IMG/VR virus record: IMGVR_UViG_3300006919_009379 | Location: 1 to 38,490 of that record | Reading direction: 5' to 3' (one strand) | DNA length: 38,490 bases | From: a virus | The notes under the pieces: model-generated | The model's database searches: none | Told to the model about the DNA's origin: nothing | What the model saw: the letters and a program-made list of their open reading frames with translations, nothing else | Shown: piece by piece, positions 15,626 through 26,185 of the stretch | Position numbering within the stretch: position 1 is the first letter of the stretch | Layout of the letters: every line of letters starts with the position of its first letter | Made by a program: the position numbers and the translations under genes

Positions 15626-18600
15626 CTAAATATCTGCTATAATTCTCAAATCTTTTATACGAGGAATTTGAGCTTCATTGTTGGTTATCATTCTAATTCT
15701 AATCTTAAATGATGTAAATTCAAAAGGAACATTTGCATTTACGGTGTACTCTTTAATATCTGTATCTGAAGAGAATGGACCGTCATTAGCTTCTGTAATA
15801 AATTCTCTAGCTTTAAAGTCTTCCCAAGAAATGTCTTCAAAAGGAGTTTGATCACCTTTAGCTCTTGCTTTGTATGAAAACTCTAACTTAGAACCTGGTT
15901 CCATATCTGCATCAAACTTAATAGTAAATCCGTCAGCAGGTATTTCTAAATCGATTTGTTTTGTACAATAAGCAGAAAATTCTGTTTCTGATTGCACTGC
16001 AGACAAATAAGAAGTATATTCTTGTAAAGTATTATCTGTACTTCCGGAAGTAATAATTCTAGTTGTTAAACCTTCTATATCAGAATCGTTAAGTAAAGTG
16101 CCAGTTAAGTTTCTAAACACTACAGGGTATAAAGAATCGTTATTATTAAACATCGGTGAACTGTATTCACTGAAACTGTCTAAAGTAATTCTAGTTGTTA
16201 AATCGTTAGTGCTAGAATTAAGAAGGTTTCTAACAATATGAGGATCTTCTAGTTCTACATATTCATTAACTGGAATTTCTACTTCTATACCAGGAGTAAC
16301 ATTAGCAATAGAATCGTTTTTAATTTTATTAGAATCTACAACTAAGTTAAGTGAGTTAGTAGTTGCAGAATTAATAAACACTTTCACTTCATCATCTTCT
16401 TCTGTCTTAAAGAACGGTACCTGTTGCACTAAACTATCAAATACAATAGGCTGAGTTGCAAACGTATCAAAAATAGGAACTGGTGGAGTACCTGATGAAG
16501 TAGCTTTAGTGGTTGTTTTAATAAAATAAGTATCTATAGTTGCGTAAAGTACATCATGAACACCGTTTAATTCTGAATCTGGTATTCCATTATAATTGTT
16601 AGGTGTACCAAAAGCATCAAATCCCATAAGTCTTACTTGAGCACCGTTATAATTCATTCCATGATTTGGGTGAAGCACTCTTACATAATTACTATATTCA
16701 AATGTCTCAATAGCTAACCCTCTGTTAAAAGCTCCAATATCTGCTTTGAAAGTTTTTAGGTTAGATAACTCGTTTTTCAAAGTAAGTGTAGATGTAGGTG
16801 GTGAACCATCACCGTTAGTATCAAAGTTAGCTCTGTTAAGTCTAAAAGTCATGTCAGTGTTTTGTTCTGCAGACCATGTTGTTTGATTTTGCGATACAAA
16901 GAAAGAACCAAAATAACCTCCAACGTTAGGTTGTTCATCGTGTACACCAGAACCATCTAACAATTGAGCTCCAATTTCTGCTACAAATACTTCAGTAGCA
17001 TCTGAAGGCGATTTAAGTACTATAGCATATTCTGTTTCACCTTTAAGAGATACTGGTTGTCTAAACTTAAAATTAGTACCATTAGTAGCTGTAGGGGTTT
17101 CTACTTCCATAGATTTATCTAAAACAACCCATCCTGTAGATCCTATAATCTTATTTGGACCTGCAGGATACCCATTTACAGTTTCTCTAATTTCTGCAAT
17201 CATAGTATTCATTTGTGGTCTTTCATCTACATAACATATCCACAAATCGATAGATGTAATAATTGCATTAGGTATAGTTGCTCCAACTTCACCTGCTAGA
17301 ACCTGAGCCGCTGTTGGAGTACCTTTTGTAGGTAATCTAAACAACTGTGCAATTGGATCACCAGGGCTTCCAGGTCCGTCATCTCCTCTACCCCCACCTT
17401 GTGGCTCTGGTGGTCTTGGAGGCGGTAGCGTAATCGTTGATCTTGATCTTACCTGAACTCCTAAATTAAGAGTATCAATTCTTTTGTTATCTGTTTGAGC
17501 AAGAATATCAAAGAAATCTCTATGACCTATTGATTTAAATACAGCGCTTGCAGATGAAGCATTACCATCAACAATAGTATCTTTTAAAGAAACAATTTCT
17601 TCACCTGCTTTAAAAGTTTGATAAGGAACATTAAACGTGCCAGACACAAAACCGTTTTGGTCCGTAGTTACTGAACTATCAATTACTACTTCACCCATTG
17701 TAAGCTGATGTTCTGTATTAGCTTTAAGATTTGCTGCTTCGTACTTAATACCACCGGCAGGGTTTCTCATCCAATAGTCTTGTAAATTTTCAATTACTTC
17801 GGAACCAGTATGAGTTTCAGTAGGCTTAGTACCAGCAATTACTCTAGGCTTACCAAATGTTGTAGTAGTAATTCTACGTCTAGCTTGTCTAGTTGTGGTA
17901 GTAACAGTACGACCACTTTGAGATCTGGTTGTGCTTTGAGCACCAAACCATTCTAATCTAGATGTAGATGAACCACCTGGTGATGCAGTAGTAACTCTCA
18001 AGAACTGGCTAAACGTATCTGAGTCGCCTGAGAACGGTCTAACTCTACCATTAAATTCTGTAAAGTAACTATTTACTTTATCTCTCCAATGATGCTCGCT
18101 AGGAGTAAGAGTCATATCACCAATGTAAATCCAAGTAGCAAAAGGATTAATTCTATGACATCCAGTAGCTTGAGTCATTGCTACTAATTGTTCTTCTGTA
18201 AAATCTTTAATTACAATTCCACGCTGAGTGAAATAATAGTCATTAATATTATCTTTAGAAGCTACTTCCATAGTAATAGGTATACCATCCGTTTGACCTG
18301 GTATAAGTATATTATCTACTACATCAATACTAGCGTTATATTCAGGGTGTGCAGGATCAGCAGAACTGTTAGGATTGTTTTCAGATAAAGAGAAGTCATC
18401 TACAACAAAACCAGACTTAGCTCTTTCATTTATATTATCGTGTAAAGCTTGAGATTCCAATAAAGATAAAGCTACTGATTCTTCTAGCCTATTAATTCTA
18501 TCTTCTATCTTTCCTATATCTCTCATAGTATAACGTTTGTTATCTATAATCTCTAATTCAATTTCGGTTTCTGGATATCTAACTCCACCTGGTATAGTAA

Positions 18601-21358
18601 TATAAGCAATAGGCATTGAATCAGGAGTTACTTCTGGTCTCTTAAAATTCTTAACAGACGGTTGACCTTTTTTAGAAATATAACTGCCCTTTTCATCCAA
18701 ACTTAAAAGAGTTATATTACCTAGATATTCATCCATGTCAGTAGTAAATACAGTGTCTGGTTGAATTCTAGGTTGATTATAATAATTTCTACTTGAGAAA
18801 ATAAAAGGTGAAGAAGTAATATCTGTTACAATATCTTCTACTCTAAATCTAAAGTCAATTGAGTTTCTTAAATCTCTGCCTTCATTTCTAATATTAGTAC
18901 CTATAGGTTGAGGCTCGCTAAAGAATCTTACATCATCATTATAATAATTTAAATTACGATAACTATCTGCACTATAAAAGAAATTATTCACCGGTGATGC
19001 TGTAAAATAAGAATAGAATACAATAATATCTCCAGTAGGAGGAGCTTTTCTGTTACCTACTCTAACTAGTCTTCCGATATCATAAAATTCATTTCTTTGT
19101 CCGTTATCCAAATTGTATAACGCAGAAATATTTTTACCTGTAGCTGGTGTAGCGCTTGTATAAGTAATAGGACTGGTGTAAGCAGAAACACCAGCAGGTG
19201 ATGTTACTTTAAGTACTTCGCCAACTGTAAAAGCTGTATTTTTTTGATAGATAACTTCCAGTGTGGTATTAGAACCAGTACCAGTTAAGAAGCTATGATA
19301 ACCAGAAGTTGATGCTATATCTCCTGCACCTGTAGCAGTTGCATTTTGCAAAGCTACAATTGCTTCTGTTCCCGAACTTAATCCTTTTACAATAGAACCA
19401 ACTGGAACCAATCCGGTAGTATTAACTTCTATTCTAGTAAATTGACCTGCAGTAAATGTACTATCAGAACTTTGATTAATTCCGTAAACTTGTAACACGT
19501 CTGGATAAGCTAAAGAAAGGTGTTTATCTTGAGCAGACCATCCAAAGTTTACTCCTGTGCGAGCTGCGCTGGCTCCTGTATTCTTAATTTTTAAATATTT
19601 AAATCTTAAAACTTTTTCAATCTCTTCTTGATCATCTACTCTTGATGCATTCCAATAACCGTTTATAGTACCAGAAGATAGCCCTGTATCTTCTACTATT
19701 GTAAAGTCGTTATCAAATACTGTAGATGATCCTCTTAAAGTCTTTACTTCATTTGTTAAAGTTGTTATCAAAGAAGGATTAGGATTGAGTAAACTCAATT
19801 CTTGTACAGATGCTGTAAATCCTCCAGCTCCTGTAATAGTAACAACATCATCTAATTCATAGACTTGAGATTTAGAAATAGTTATACTAGACCCTATAGA
19901 AGCTACAGTAGATGAAACTTCTTGTGCTCTTGGTAACCTAGCTGACCAGTTAATAAGAGTAGTAGCATTACCAGATGCTCCTGCTTGACCATCTGCATTA
20001 TAAACATAGCCTACAGCTTTACCTGCAATTATATCGTTACCATCTGATACGGTTAAAGATGAACTTGTGGTAATAACTTGAAACATTTTTGTATCGTAAA
20101 TATACAAGCTGTCGTTATAAAAACCATAAGCTCTAGCAACACCAATTGTATCACCGTCAGAATCTTTTAATAATAATCTGTTAGCGTACGTGTAAGGGTC
20201 ACTTCCAGTTTGACCAGGTAAAGTACCAGATGAAGATAAAACTAAAAAGTTGGAAATGTTATTAAATGGAACTTTAAAATTAGAAGTTCTTTTGAAGTCT
20301 GAATTTTTTTCATATGCTAAAATTTGAGGGTTTCTTTTTGTTATTTCGTAACCCTTTACATAAGCTTTAGCAGGTCCTATTTTTAATTTATAGTTATCAC
20401 TGTCACCATCACTTACTGTAATAGAAAAAGGCTTAACGGCATAATTTCCAGATTCGTCAAAAGTTCTTCTAGCTAAAGTATCTCCCAAAGCATTGTATTG
20501 AGCATTACCTTTTGTTTGATTTACAATAACGCCATTTTCAATAGTCAAAGCTCTAAAGAAAGTTTCATCTTCTGTTGAATCTATAGGAAGAGCAACAAAA
20601 GATAATGTCTGTTTTAATCTATGAGAGCCTGGAGCTCCTTCGTTAGTTGTACCTCTTGCATTATCATATAAAGTTGAATCATCGTTTTGAGTTGTAACAG
20701 CTTGTTCTGCTCTAAAGCCTAGTTTAACAGAAGGCGTTTGCGTAGTTGTACTAATAATAACTGTTTGTGCAGGTACTCTAGTAAAAAATCCGTTTACGTA
20801 ATACACACCTTCTGCAACTTCACCTATACAAGCTGGCGATAGTGCGTTAAATGTGTTTACTAATTCTACTGTTAACCCTGGGTTGTCTCCAAGAGTTGCA
20901 TAAATGTAATCACCTGTAGAAGAAAATTCTTTAGCGGTAATGTATTGAAAATATAAAGCACCGACATTAGCGGTACCCACACTACCAGTAGGCTGTTTCA
21001 TTACTCTAGCTCTAACAGTACCATCAGAGTTAGTAATAATCTTTCCTTCTAAAGTATTAAGATCAGCTACAGCTGTACCTGCTCTTGCATTACTTATAGG
21101 TAAACTTGCATTACCTGTGCCTGTTAGGAACATATAATTAGAACCGTTTACAACATTAATTGTACCTTCAGATACTCTTGCTCCGTTTTTAAAAATATGA
21201 TTACCAAATCTTCTAACTTGGTTAGTCATAAAGCTTTGTAGTGTTGTTAATTCTCTAGCTTGTACTGGAAAACCAGGACGGAAAAGCACACGTAAAAAGT
21301 CTTTGTCCGGATCAAAGTCATCAAAGTAAGGAGATACATTTAAGTTTAAATTAGCCAT
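15626..21358 (-). CDS. Giant DUF4815-like baseplate or tail structural protein
   Basis: This 1910-residue protein starts with 'NVSPYFDDFDPDKDFLRVLF' and 'RPGFPVQARELTTLQS', the hallmark of DUF4815-type phage structural proteins common in T4-like marine phages. A short coiled coil lies near residues 938-960 ('KIEDRINRLEESVALSLLESQ'), and a Pro/Gly-rich hinge ('PPPRPPEPQGGG') near 1310-1325. The C-terminal part is beta-rich, resembling carbohydrate-binding or fibre domains. Only five Asp-Ser-(Asp/Glu) tripeptides occur, far fewer per residue than in gp7 or the adhesins. It follows gp8 in the place where T4 has gp9 and gp10, so it may form the pin and fibre-connector region; that equivalence is inference. 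GGTGA precedes the ATG. Confidence 0.7.
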   Translation of the reverse strand: MANLNLNVSPYFDDFDPDKDFLRVLFRPGFPVQARELTTLQSFMTNQVRRFGNHIFKNGARVSEGTINVVNGSNYMFLTGTGNASLPISNARAGTAVADLNTLEGKIITNSDGTVRARVMKQPTGSVGTANVGALYFQYITAKEFSSTGDYIYATLGDNPGLTVELVNTFNALSPACIGEVAEGVYYVNGFFTRVPAQTVIISTTTQTPSVKLGFRAEQAVTTQNDDSTLYDNARGTTNEGAPGSHRLKQTLSFVALPIDSTEDETFFRALTIENGVIVNQTKGNAQYNALGDTLARRTFDESGNYAVKPFSITVSDGDSDNYKLKIGPAKAYVKGYEITKRNPQILAYEKNSDFKRTSNFKVPFNNISNFLVLSSSGTLPGQTGSDPYTYANRLLLKDSDGDTIGVARAYGFYNDSLYIYDTKMFQVITTSSSLTVSDGNDIIAGKAVGYVYNADGQAGASGNATTLINWSARLPRAQEVSSTVASIGSSITISKSQVYELDDVVTITGAGGFTASVQELSLLNPNPSLITTLTNEVKTLRGSSTVFDNDFTIVEDTGLSSGTINGYWNASRVDDQEEIEKVLRFKYLKIKNTGASAARTGVNFGWSAQDKHLSLAYPDVLQVYGINQSSDSTFTAGQFTRIEVNTTGLVPVGSIVKGLSSGTEAIVALQNATATGAGDIASTSGYHSFLTGTGSNTTLEVIYQKNTAFTVGEVLKVTSPAGVSAYTSPITYTSATPATGKNISALYNLDNGQRNEFYDIGRLVRVGNRKAPPTGDIIVFYSYFTASPVNNFFYSADSYRNLNYYNDDVRFFSEPQPIGTNIRNEGRDLRNSIDFRFRVEDIVTDITSSPFIFSSRNYYNQPRIQPDTVFTTDMDEYLGNITLLSLDEKGSYISKKGQPSVKNFKRPEVTPDSMPIAYITIPGGVRYPETEIELEIIDNKRYTMRDIGKIEDRINRLEESVALSLLESQALHDNINERAKSGFVVDDFSLSENNPNSSADPAHPEYNASIDVVDNILIPGQTDGIPITMEVASKDNINDYYFTQRGIVIKDFTEEQLVAMTQATGCHRINPFATWIYIGDMTLTPSEHHWRDKVNSYFTEFNGRVRPFSGDSDTFSQFLRVTTASPGGSSTSRLEWFGAQSTTRSQSGRTVTTTTRQARRRITTTTFGKPRVIAGTKPTETHTGSEVIENLQDYWMRNPAGGIKYEAANLKANTEHQLTMGEVVIDSSVTTDQNGFVSGTFNVPYQTFKAGEEIVSLKDTIVDGNASSASAVFKSIGHRDFFDILAQTDNKRIDTLNLGVQVRSRSTITLPPPRPPEPQGGGRGDDGPGSPGDPIAQLFRLPTKGTPTAAQVLAGEVGATIPNAIITSIDLWICYVDERPQMNTMIAEIRETVNGYPAGPNKIIGSTGWVVLDKSMEVETPTATNGTNFKFRQPVSLKGETEYAIVLKSPSDATEVFVAEIGAQLLDGSGVHDEQPNVGGYFGSFFVSQNQTTWSAEQNTDMTFRLNRANFDTNGDGSPPTSTLTLKNELSNLKTFKADIGAFNRGLAIETFEYSNYVRVLHPNHGMNYNGAQVRLMGFDAFGTPNNYNGIPDSELNGVHDVLYATIDTYFIKTTTKATSSGTPPVPIFDTFATQPIVFDSLVQQVPFFKTEEDDEVKVFINSATTNSLNLVVDSNKIKNDSIANVTPGIEVEIPVNEYVELEDPHIVRNLLNSSTNDLTTRITLDSFSEYSSPMFNNNDSLYPVVFRNLTGTLLNDSDIEGLTTRIITSGSTDNTLQEYTSYLSAVQSETEFSAYCTKQIDLEIPADGFTIKFDADMEPGSKLEFSYKARAKGDQTPFEDISWEDFKAREFITEANDGPFSSDTDIKEYTVNANVPFEFTSFKIRIRMITNNEAQIPRIKDLRIIADI

Positions 21359-21376
21359 TGTTCACCGTATTTTAAT

Positions 21377-21384
21377 TATTTATT
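21377..21384 (-). promoter_or_regulatory. Late promoter-like AATAAATA before the giant structural gene
   Basis: Leftward AATAAATA lies in the 25-base gap after gp8. T4 geometry predicts a start near 21371, leaving a 13-base leader that includes GGTGA before the ATG at 21358. Spacing is good; AT-rich context lowers certainty. Confidence 0.4.
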
Positions 21385-22823
21385 TAGAAGCTCAATACAA
21401 AATTTATCGATTCTATTTGATCTTCTGATCTAATAAGAGGTTTTAATTTCCAATCTGAAACGATTAATTCTCCTGAATTAAAAATTAAATCTCTATTAAA
21501 TGTTTTTTGAATTCTATGAATTTTATTAATACCATCATCCAATGAAACTTGCTCACTGTCTGTAAATTTATCTTGCTCTTTATCATTAACAAAATTAATA
21601 TAATAAACTCTATCTAGATCAACAGCTACAACTCTAGCTCTTCTTCCGTCATCAACAGGATAAGGTTTAATAATATCGTTAACGTTATAAGTTGCGGTAA
21701 TACTATCAACTTTAAAACTTTTACATGCTACATAAAAATCTTGAGTAGCAATATCTTCAGTAGTAATGTCTATAGGATTTCTTAACAAGTTAGCCATTTG
21801 ATACTGATTTTGAGCTAAAGGTAGAAATTCATCTTGAGGTATATTTCTAGCAACTAACATAATATTTACAGCGTTTAGATCAGAAGGAGCATCAGATCCA
21901 TGACCTAATCCTCCTGCAATTCTAGATGTTACTCCTGCTACAGCTTTACCGTCTTGATCTACTACTTTAAGTACACCAACATATCCCAAACCATTTTCTT
22001 CTATCGCAGGTCTAAAACTATTAGAATCAGAATCAAATGAAATACTAGCTTTAAAATGTTTTTGTATAAGATCACTATCAAATCTAGAATCTGTAACTCT
22101 TAATTGAACTGAATTGCCTAATACCCAGTCACTGTCTCTACTAGTTTTTAATATATCACTATCATAAGCAAAACCATATACAGCACCAAGCTCTGCATTC
22201 TCTTGAACTGAGTATTGTAAATATCTAGTAGTACCTGGTACTAATGTAGATGCTTCTTCTTTAGTAACTCTTTCAGGTACAGGCATGTATTCTGAGTTTA
22301 AAAATCTAACTGCATCAGAATTAGAAATTGTGTACAAGTATTGCCAAACATAACCGTCAGCCATTGTAACAGGAGTAGCAGATGTACCTGTTGGAGCATT
22401 TAAAGAAGGTTTATTAGGAGAAAATAAACATTTATAAACATTAAGTCTACCTACTCCAGAGACAAACTCTCTTACTAATACGTAAAACCTACTAGTAGAA
22501 GGCCAAGCATTATAAATTCTGTTTTGTATCCAATCAATTCTAGGTACACATCTACTTACACCGCCAGGTAAAATTCTATGCATTGTTAAAGAATTTTGAT
22601 AATAGAAAGCTTGATCACCTATAGAAAATTCTGAATCGCCTTCAGCTCCTGTAGCGAAAAATTCTGATTCGCTATCAAAACTTAAAGAGTAGTTATAATA
22701 ATCACTATCTTTTGTAAAAGCGGTTACTGCATAAAAAGATTCATCATTAGTTGCATCTTTTAATGAATCAAACATCGCTTTAGCTAATAATAAATTAATG
22801 TTACTTGTTACTTTTGCTGTCAC
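21384..22823 (-). CDS. gp8: gp8-like baseplate wedge subunit
   Basis: This 479-residue protein resembles T4 gp8 (334 residues), a baseplate wedge component. Matching landmarks are 'CVPRIDWIQNRIYNAW' (T4: 'VIPRRDW...'), 'YKCLFSPN', 'DGYVWQYLYTISNSDAVRFL' followed by 'EYMPVP' (T4: 'DGYVWEYLFEIP', 'EYIVVP'), and the C-terminal 'ESINFVLSF' (T4: 'EEINILFTF'). It starts with GTG, which overlaps the TGA of gp7 as GTGA. Eight Asp-Ser-(Asp/Glu) tripeptides are present, six of them with AGY serine codons. Extra length relative to T4 lies between the YVW block and the C-terminus. Confidence 0.82.
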   Translation of the reverse strand: MTAKVTSNINLLLAKAMFDSLKDATNDESFYAVTAFTKDSDYYNYSLSFDSESEFFATGAEGDSEFSIGDQAFYYQNSLTMHRILPGGVSRCVPRIDWIQNRIYNAWPSTSRFYVLVREFVSGVGRLNVYKCLFSPNKPSLNAPTGTSATPVTMADGYVWQYLYTISNSDAVRFLNSEYMPVPERVTKEEASTLVPGTTRYLQYSVQENAELGAVYGFAYDSDILKTSRDSDWVLGNSVQLRVTDSRFDSDLIQKHFKASISFDSDSNSFRPAIEENGLGYVGVLKVVDQDGKAVAGVTSRIAGGLGHGSDAPSDLNAVNIMLVARNIPQDEFLPLAQNQYQMANLLRNPIDITTEDIATQDFYVACKSFKVDSITATYNVNDIIKPYPVDDGRRARVVAVDLDRVYYINFVNDKEQDKFTDSEQVSLDDGINKIHRIQKTFNRDLIFNSGELIVSDWKLKPLIRSEDQIESINFVLSF

Positions 22824-25800
22824 TTTACTTTTCTACCCTTCATAGATGATAAAGGATCTCTCCATTCTTCTAAATTAGGTCTTTGATTTACATCATACCA
22901 ATCAAACAATATACCTTCACTACTATTTAATAAAGAATCGTCACCTGTTACATAATGAGCATTCCAAACTATATTATCCGAATCTATATTATCCCATACA
23001 ATTTCTTTAAAAGGGGTTTTTAATTTTCTATATTCTGGTGTTCTTTTTTCAGCATATGTTGTATACAAAAATCTAGGTTTAACTTTTATATTTTGTATAA
23101 AAGAACTATAACCGTTTATTTCCCAACCATCACTATCTGCTCTCCAAGAATTAATCTCATTCCATTTTCTTTCGAAAGCATCAAAATCTGTTAGTATGGT
23201 ACCGTCTTGTTCAGTAAAAGTTAAAGAACCATTTAATCTCATAGCTTTGTTAAAGTCATTAGCTTTTTTAAACATCATTTCTTTTTTACGGTCTGTGTTA
23301 TACCATTTAAATGTTCTTGGGTCTTGACCTGTTTTTAATCTGTTATAATCAATAGCAGAATAAGTTCTGTTTTCACTATCAGTCCATCTTAAATGAAAAC
23401 CTACAGGCAAATCAGAATCATAAACAGTGTACAAATCGTTTATTGGATCTATAAATTTAGTAGACGCTACATGTACTGGATCGTAACTTCTTCTTGTCCG
23501 TGATTCTTTCTTATACAAATCTTGAATTGTTCCATCATATTTTTTGTAATTAGTAAACAATACTTTTACATAACCACTTCCATCGGAATCTTGTGTAGTC
23601 ACATTTCTGTTAAAAGTTTCAGAATCAAAATTAAGATAGTTATTGTAAAAATTGTCATGATTTACTTTTTCTTTTCTTACTAAGCCCATAGGTTCAAAAT
23701 CAAACCAAGAAGCGCCTTTTTCTGAAACTAAAGCTTCATCATAACCTCTTTCAAAATTACTTGCAGTAATGGCATACAAATTAGGTTCTGTTTGATTGTA
23801 AAATAAAAAAGCGTTAGATTCATATCTAGTATTATCTGCAGAAACTCTATTAGGGTTTTCTGGATTTGTATAATGATCTAACATAGTATCAAAAGTGTAT
23901 TTTGTATCTAATGTTTCTCTAAAGGATGTACTTTTGATGTTTAAAGGAACTTTACCGTTTTGGTTAAGGTTAGTCTCTCCAAACATTAACAAGCCAGCTG
24001 GATGTAACGTTTCTTTTATTTTGTTACGCCACAAATTGATAGAAAGATTACTTTGAATAATATAAGTATAGAAAGAATAAAAATAATTATCTTGAATAAC
24101 CCCGCCAGACAAAGAGTTTAAAAACCCGTCTTCATTTATAAAAGTCTTACTTGTAGTTCCAGAAGAAGTCAATACAGGAATATATTTTGCTCTGCTATGA
24201 AAAGCAACAAAATTTACTAATGGTTTTTTTTCTCTAATAATTATGTTATCAGAAGCAACGTTAAAAGCTGCAACTCTAAGTAATCTATTTTTAACTATAT
24301 CAATAGCTTCTAAATCACTATCAGTAGGAAACTCTCTATTAATAGCTGGTAATAAAGATATTACTTTTTTTGTTGGGCTTATTCTGTTTACTATACCAAA
24401 ATAACTAGTATTTTTCCATTCAGCTATCTCGCTGTCAACACCTAATTGTGGATCTGTAAAATCATTATACCATTTAAACTTATAATCAGAGTCGTTAGAT
24501 GTATAATTATTCAATAAGTTAAAATGAAAAGAATCTAATTGATTTAAAAATCTGTTATAAAGTCTAACTTTAAATCCTTGATCGCTGTCTTTCATAATTT
24601 CATAATTAAAATTATCTTCGCTATCAACTAATTGTTTCCATAAAGTGGTAGCCGTAGTTAACCCGTTATCAGAATCTATAACAAAATCAGAATCTTGCCA
24701 CTGAAATAATTCACTATCAAAACCATATGGTAATCTTATATTTTTTATATTATATTTTGAACCATTATCAACAGTTTTATAAGCTTTAATACTTACATCT
24801 AATCTATCTGAATCGTTATAGAAAGCTTTATTTTTTTGATCTAAATATTGAAAGACTACTAACTGCCCTTTTAGAAACTCACATCTACCTTCAACGGTAA
24901 CATTCATAGGAGCTTGAATTAGTACATCATTAGCATCTGCAAAATAACCTCTATCAAAGATACTTATATCAGCAATAGTACCTATTTCAGTTGATATAGG
25001 AGAAAATATAGCTCCTTGAGAATTAGTAGGTTCTTTTGAATATGGTAAACCTTGTTGAATTGTGTTTATACTATTAACTGTAACGTCAGGTAAGACAGTA
25101 TAACTACCACCACTTATTATTGGTACTATAACATTCTCAAAATCATCAGAAAGAAAACCGTTATTAAGTTTTCCGGTTCTTACATTATAACCATCAACTT
25201 GTAATATTCTACCATTCTTATCAACTTGAGTTACTGTGGCACTACCACCAGAACCTTGACCAGGGACGTTAGGTGTGAATACAAAATTGTCACCTTGTTT
25301 GAAAAACTCTCCTCTATCTCTAAAATGAAGCCCAGTAACAGGACCGTTATTTACACTATCTACAATTACGTTAAAAGTTCTATTTAGAGACTTAGATTTT
25401 ACTTGAATAATATCTCCTTCAATATAACCTGGAGCATTATTTGTAGCTATTAATCCAGATAAAGATAAGAAAGGTTGTACTTCAATAAAAATTCTACTAT
25501 CGTTTTGATCTGTTATTCTGTATATTTGTGTTGTGTCAGGTGCAAAAGCAAAGTTTAATTGAACGTTTATTACAAAAGCTTTATCACTATCACCTGTTTT
25601 ACCTAATATAGTACCATTTAAAACAATAGCTACATCTGAATCTGTAACAAAATTATCATCACTATGACTTAAAGTTGCTAAGGAAAAATTTAAACTATCA
25701 ATATTGTTACTGTAATTAACAACTTTAAAAGTAGCTATTGGAAAAGAAAGGTACTTACCTTCTGAAGCTTCAATAATATTATCTCTTGTTTCGTATATGT

Positions 25801-26185
25801 CTATTTCTTCATTGTATAACATACGGAACAATAATTCAAAAGATTTAGGAGAGCCTTTAGCTAAATACACATCTCTTATTTTTTTAATTAACACTCTATC
25901 CGTTACGGAAGATGTTTCTACAGCTATAGGTAAAAATTCTCTTTTAAAATAATTTAAGAAATGATCCAGTGTACTGTCAATATCTTTATATGCACTAGAA
26001 TTACTTACAACAGCCATTGGATTGTCAATGGCTTTAAACATTTCTTTAACATTTAAAGATTCTGAATCGTTTCTTTTTTCTAGAAATTCATAATAAGCTT
26101 CTATAAAAAGTTTAAAAGTGCTGTTATCAGAACTTATAAACTCTGGTAAATTATCGCTTATAAAAGATTTTACATGTTTTTCCAT
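22820..26185 (-). CDS. gp7: gp7-like baseplate wedge protein
   Basis: This 1121-residue protein has the N-terminal pattern of the large wedge protein found between gp6 and gp8 in T4-like marine phages: 'FISDNLPEFISSDNSTFKLF', 'EAYYEFLEKR', 'DIDSTLDHFLNYFKREFLP', 'IRDVYLAKGSPKSFELLFRM' and 'LYNEEIDIYETRDNI'. T4 gp7 has 1032 residues and initiates wedge assembly with gp10. Gene order 25-6-7-8 supports the call more than direct similarity to T4. Eighteen Asp-Ser-(Asp/Glu) tripeptides are spread from residue 38 to the C-terminus, with three within 20 residues near 490-510. Its ATG shares one base with the stop of gp6. Confidence 0.7.
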   Translation of the reverse strand: MEKHVKSFISDNLPEFISSDNSTFKLFIEAYYEFLEKRNDSESLNVKEMFKAIDNPMAVVSNSSAYKDIDSTLDHFLNYFKREFLPIAVETSSVTDRVLIKKIRDVYLAKGSPKSFELLFRMLYNEEIDIYETRDNIIEASEGKYLSFPIATFKVVNYSNNIDSLNFSLATLSHSDDNFVTDSDVAIVLNGTILGKTGDSDKAFVINVQLNFAFAPDTTQIYRITDQNDSRIFIEVQPFLSLSGLIATNNAPGYIEGDIIQVKSKSLNRTFNVIVDSVNNGPVTGLHFRDRGEFFKQGDNFVFTPNVPGQGSGGSATVTQVDKNGRILQVDGYNVRTGKLNNGFLSDDFENVIVPIISGGSYTVLPDVTVNSINTIQQGLPYSKEPTNSQGAIFSPISTEIGTIADISIFDRGYFADANDVLIQAPMNVTVEGRCEFLKGQLVVFQYLDQKNKAFYNDSDRLDVSIKAYKTVDNGSKYNIKNIRLPYGFDSELFQWQDSDFVIDSDNGLTTATTLWKQLVDSEDNFNYEIMKDSDQGFKVRLYNRFLNQLDSFHFNLLNNYTSNDSDYKFKWYNDFTDPQLGVDSEIAEWKNTSYFGIVNRISPTKKVISLLPAINREFPTDSDLEAIDIVKNRLLRVAAFNVASDNIIIREKKPLVNFVAFHSRAKYIPVLTSSGTTSKTFINEDGFLNSLSGGVIQDNYFYSFYTYIIQSNLSINLWRNKIKETLHPAGLLMFGETNLNQNGKVPLNIKSTSFRETLDTKYTFDTMLDHYTNPENPNRVSADNTRYESNAFLFYNQTEPNLYAITASNFERGYDEALVSEKGASWFDFEPMGLVRKEKVNHDNFYNNYLNFDSETFNRNVTTQDSDGSGYVKVLFTNYKKYDGTIQDLYKKESRTRRSYDPVHVASTKFIDPINDLYTVYDSDLPVGFHLRWTDSENRTYSAIDYNRLKTGQDPRTFKWYNTDRKKEMMFKKANDFNKAMRLNGSLTFTEQDGTILTDFDAFERKWNEINSWRADSDGWEINGYSSFIQNIKVKPRFLYTTYAEKRTPEYRKLKTPFKEIVWDNIDSDNIVWNAHYVTGDDSLLNSSEGILFDWYDVNQRPNLEEWRDPLSSMKGRKVK

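Noticed and set aside
15626-21358. Giant gene as a fusion caused by sequencing error
   Set aside because: The frame is open throughout, with a recognisable N-terminus and hinge regions, and proteins of this size occur at this position in related marine phages as far as I recall.
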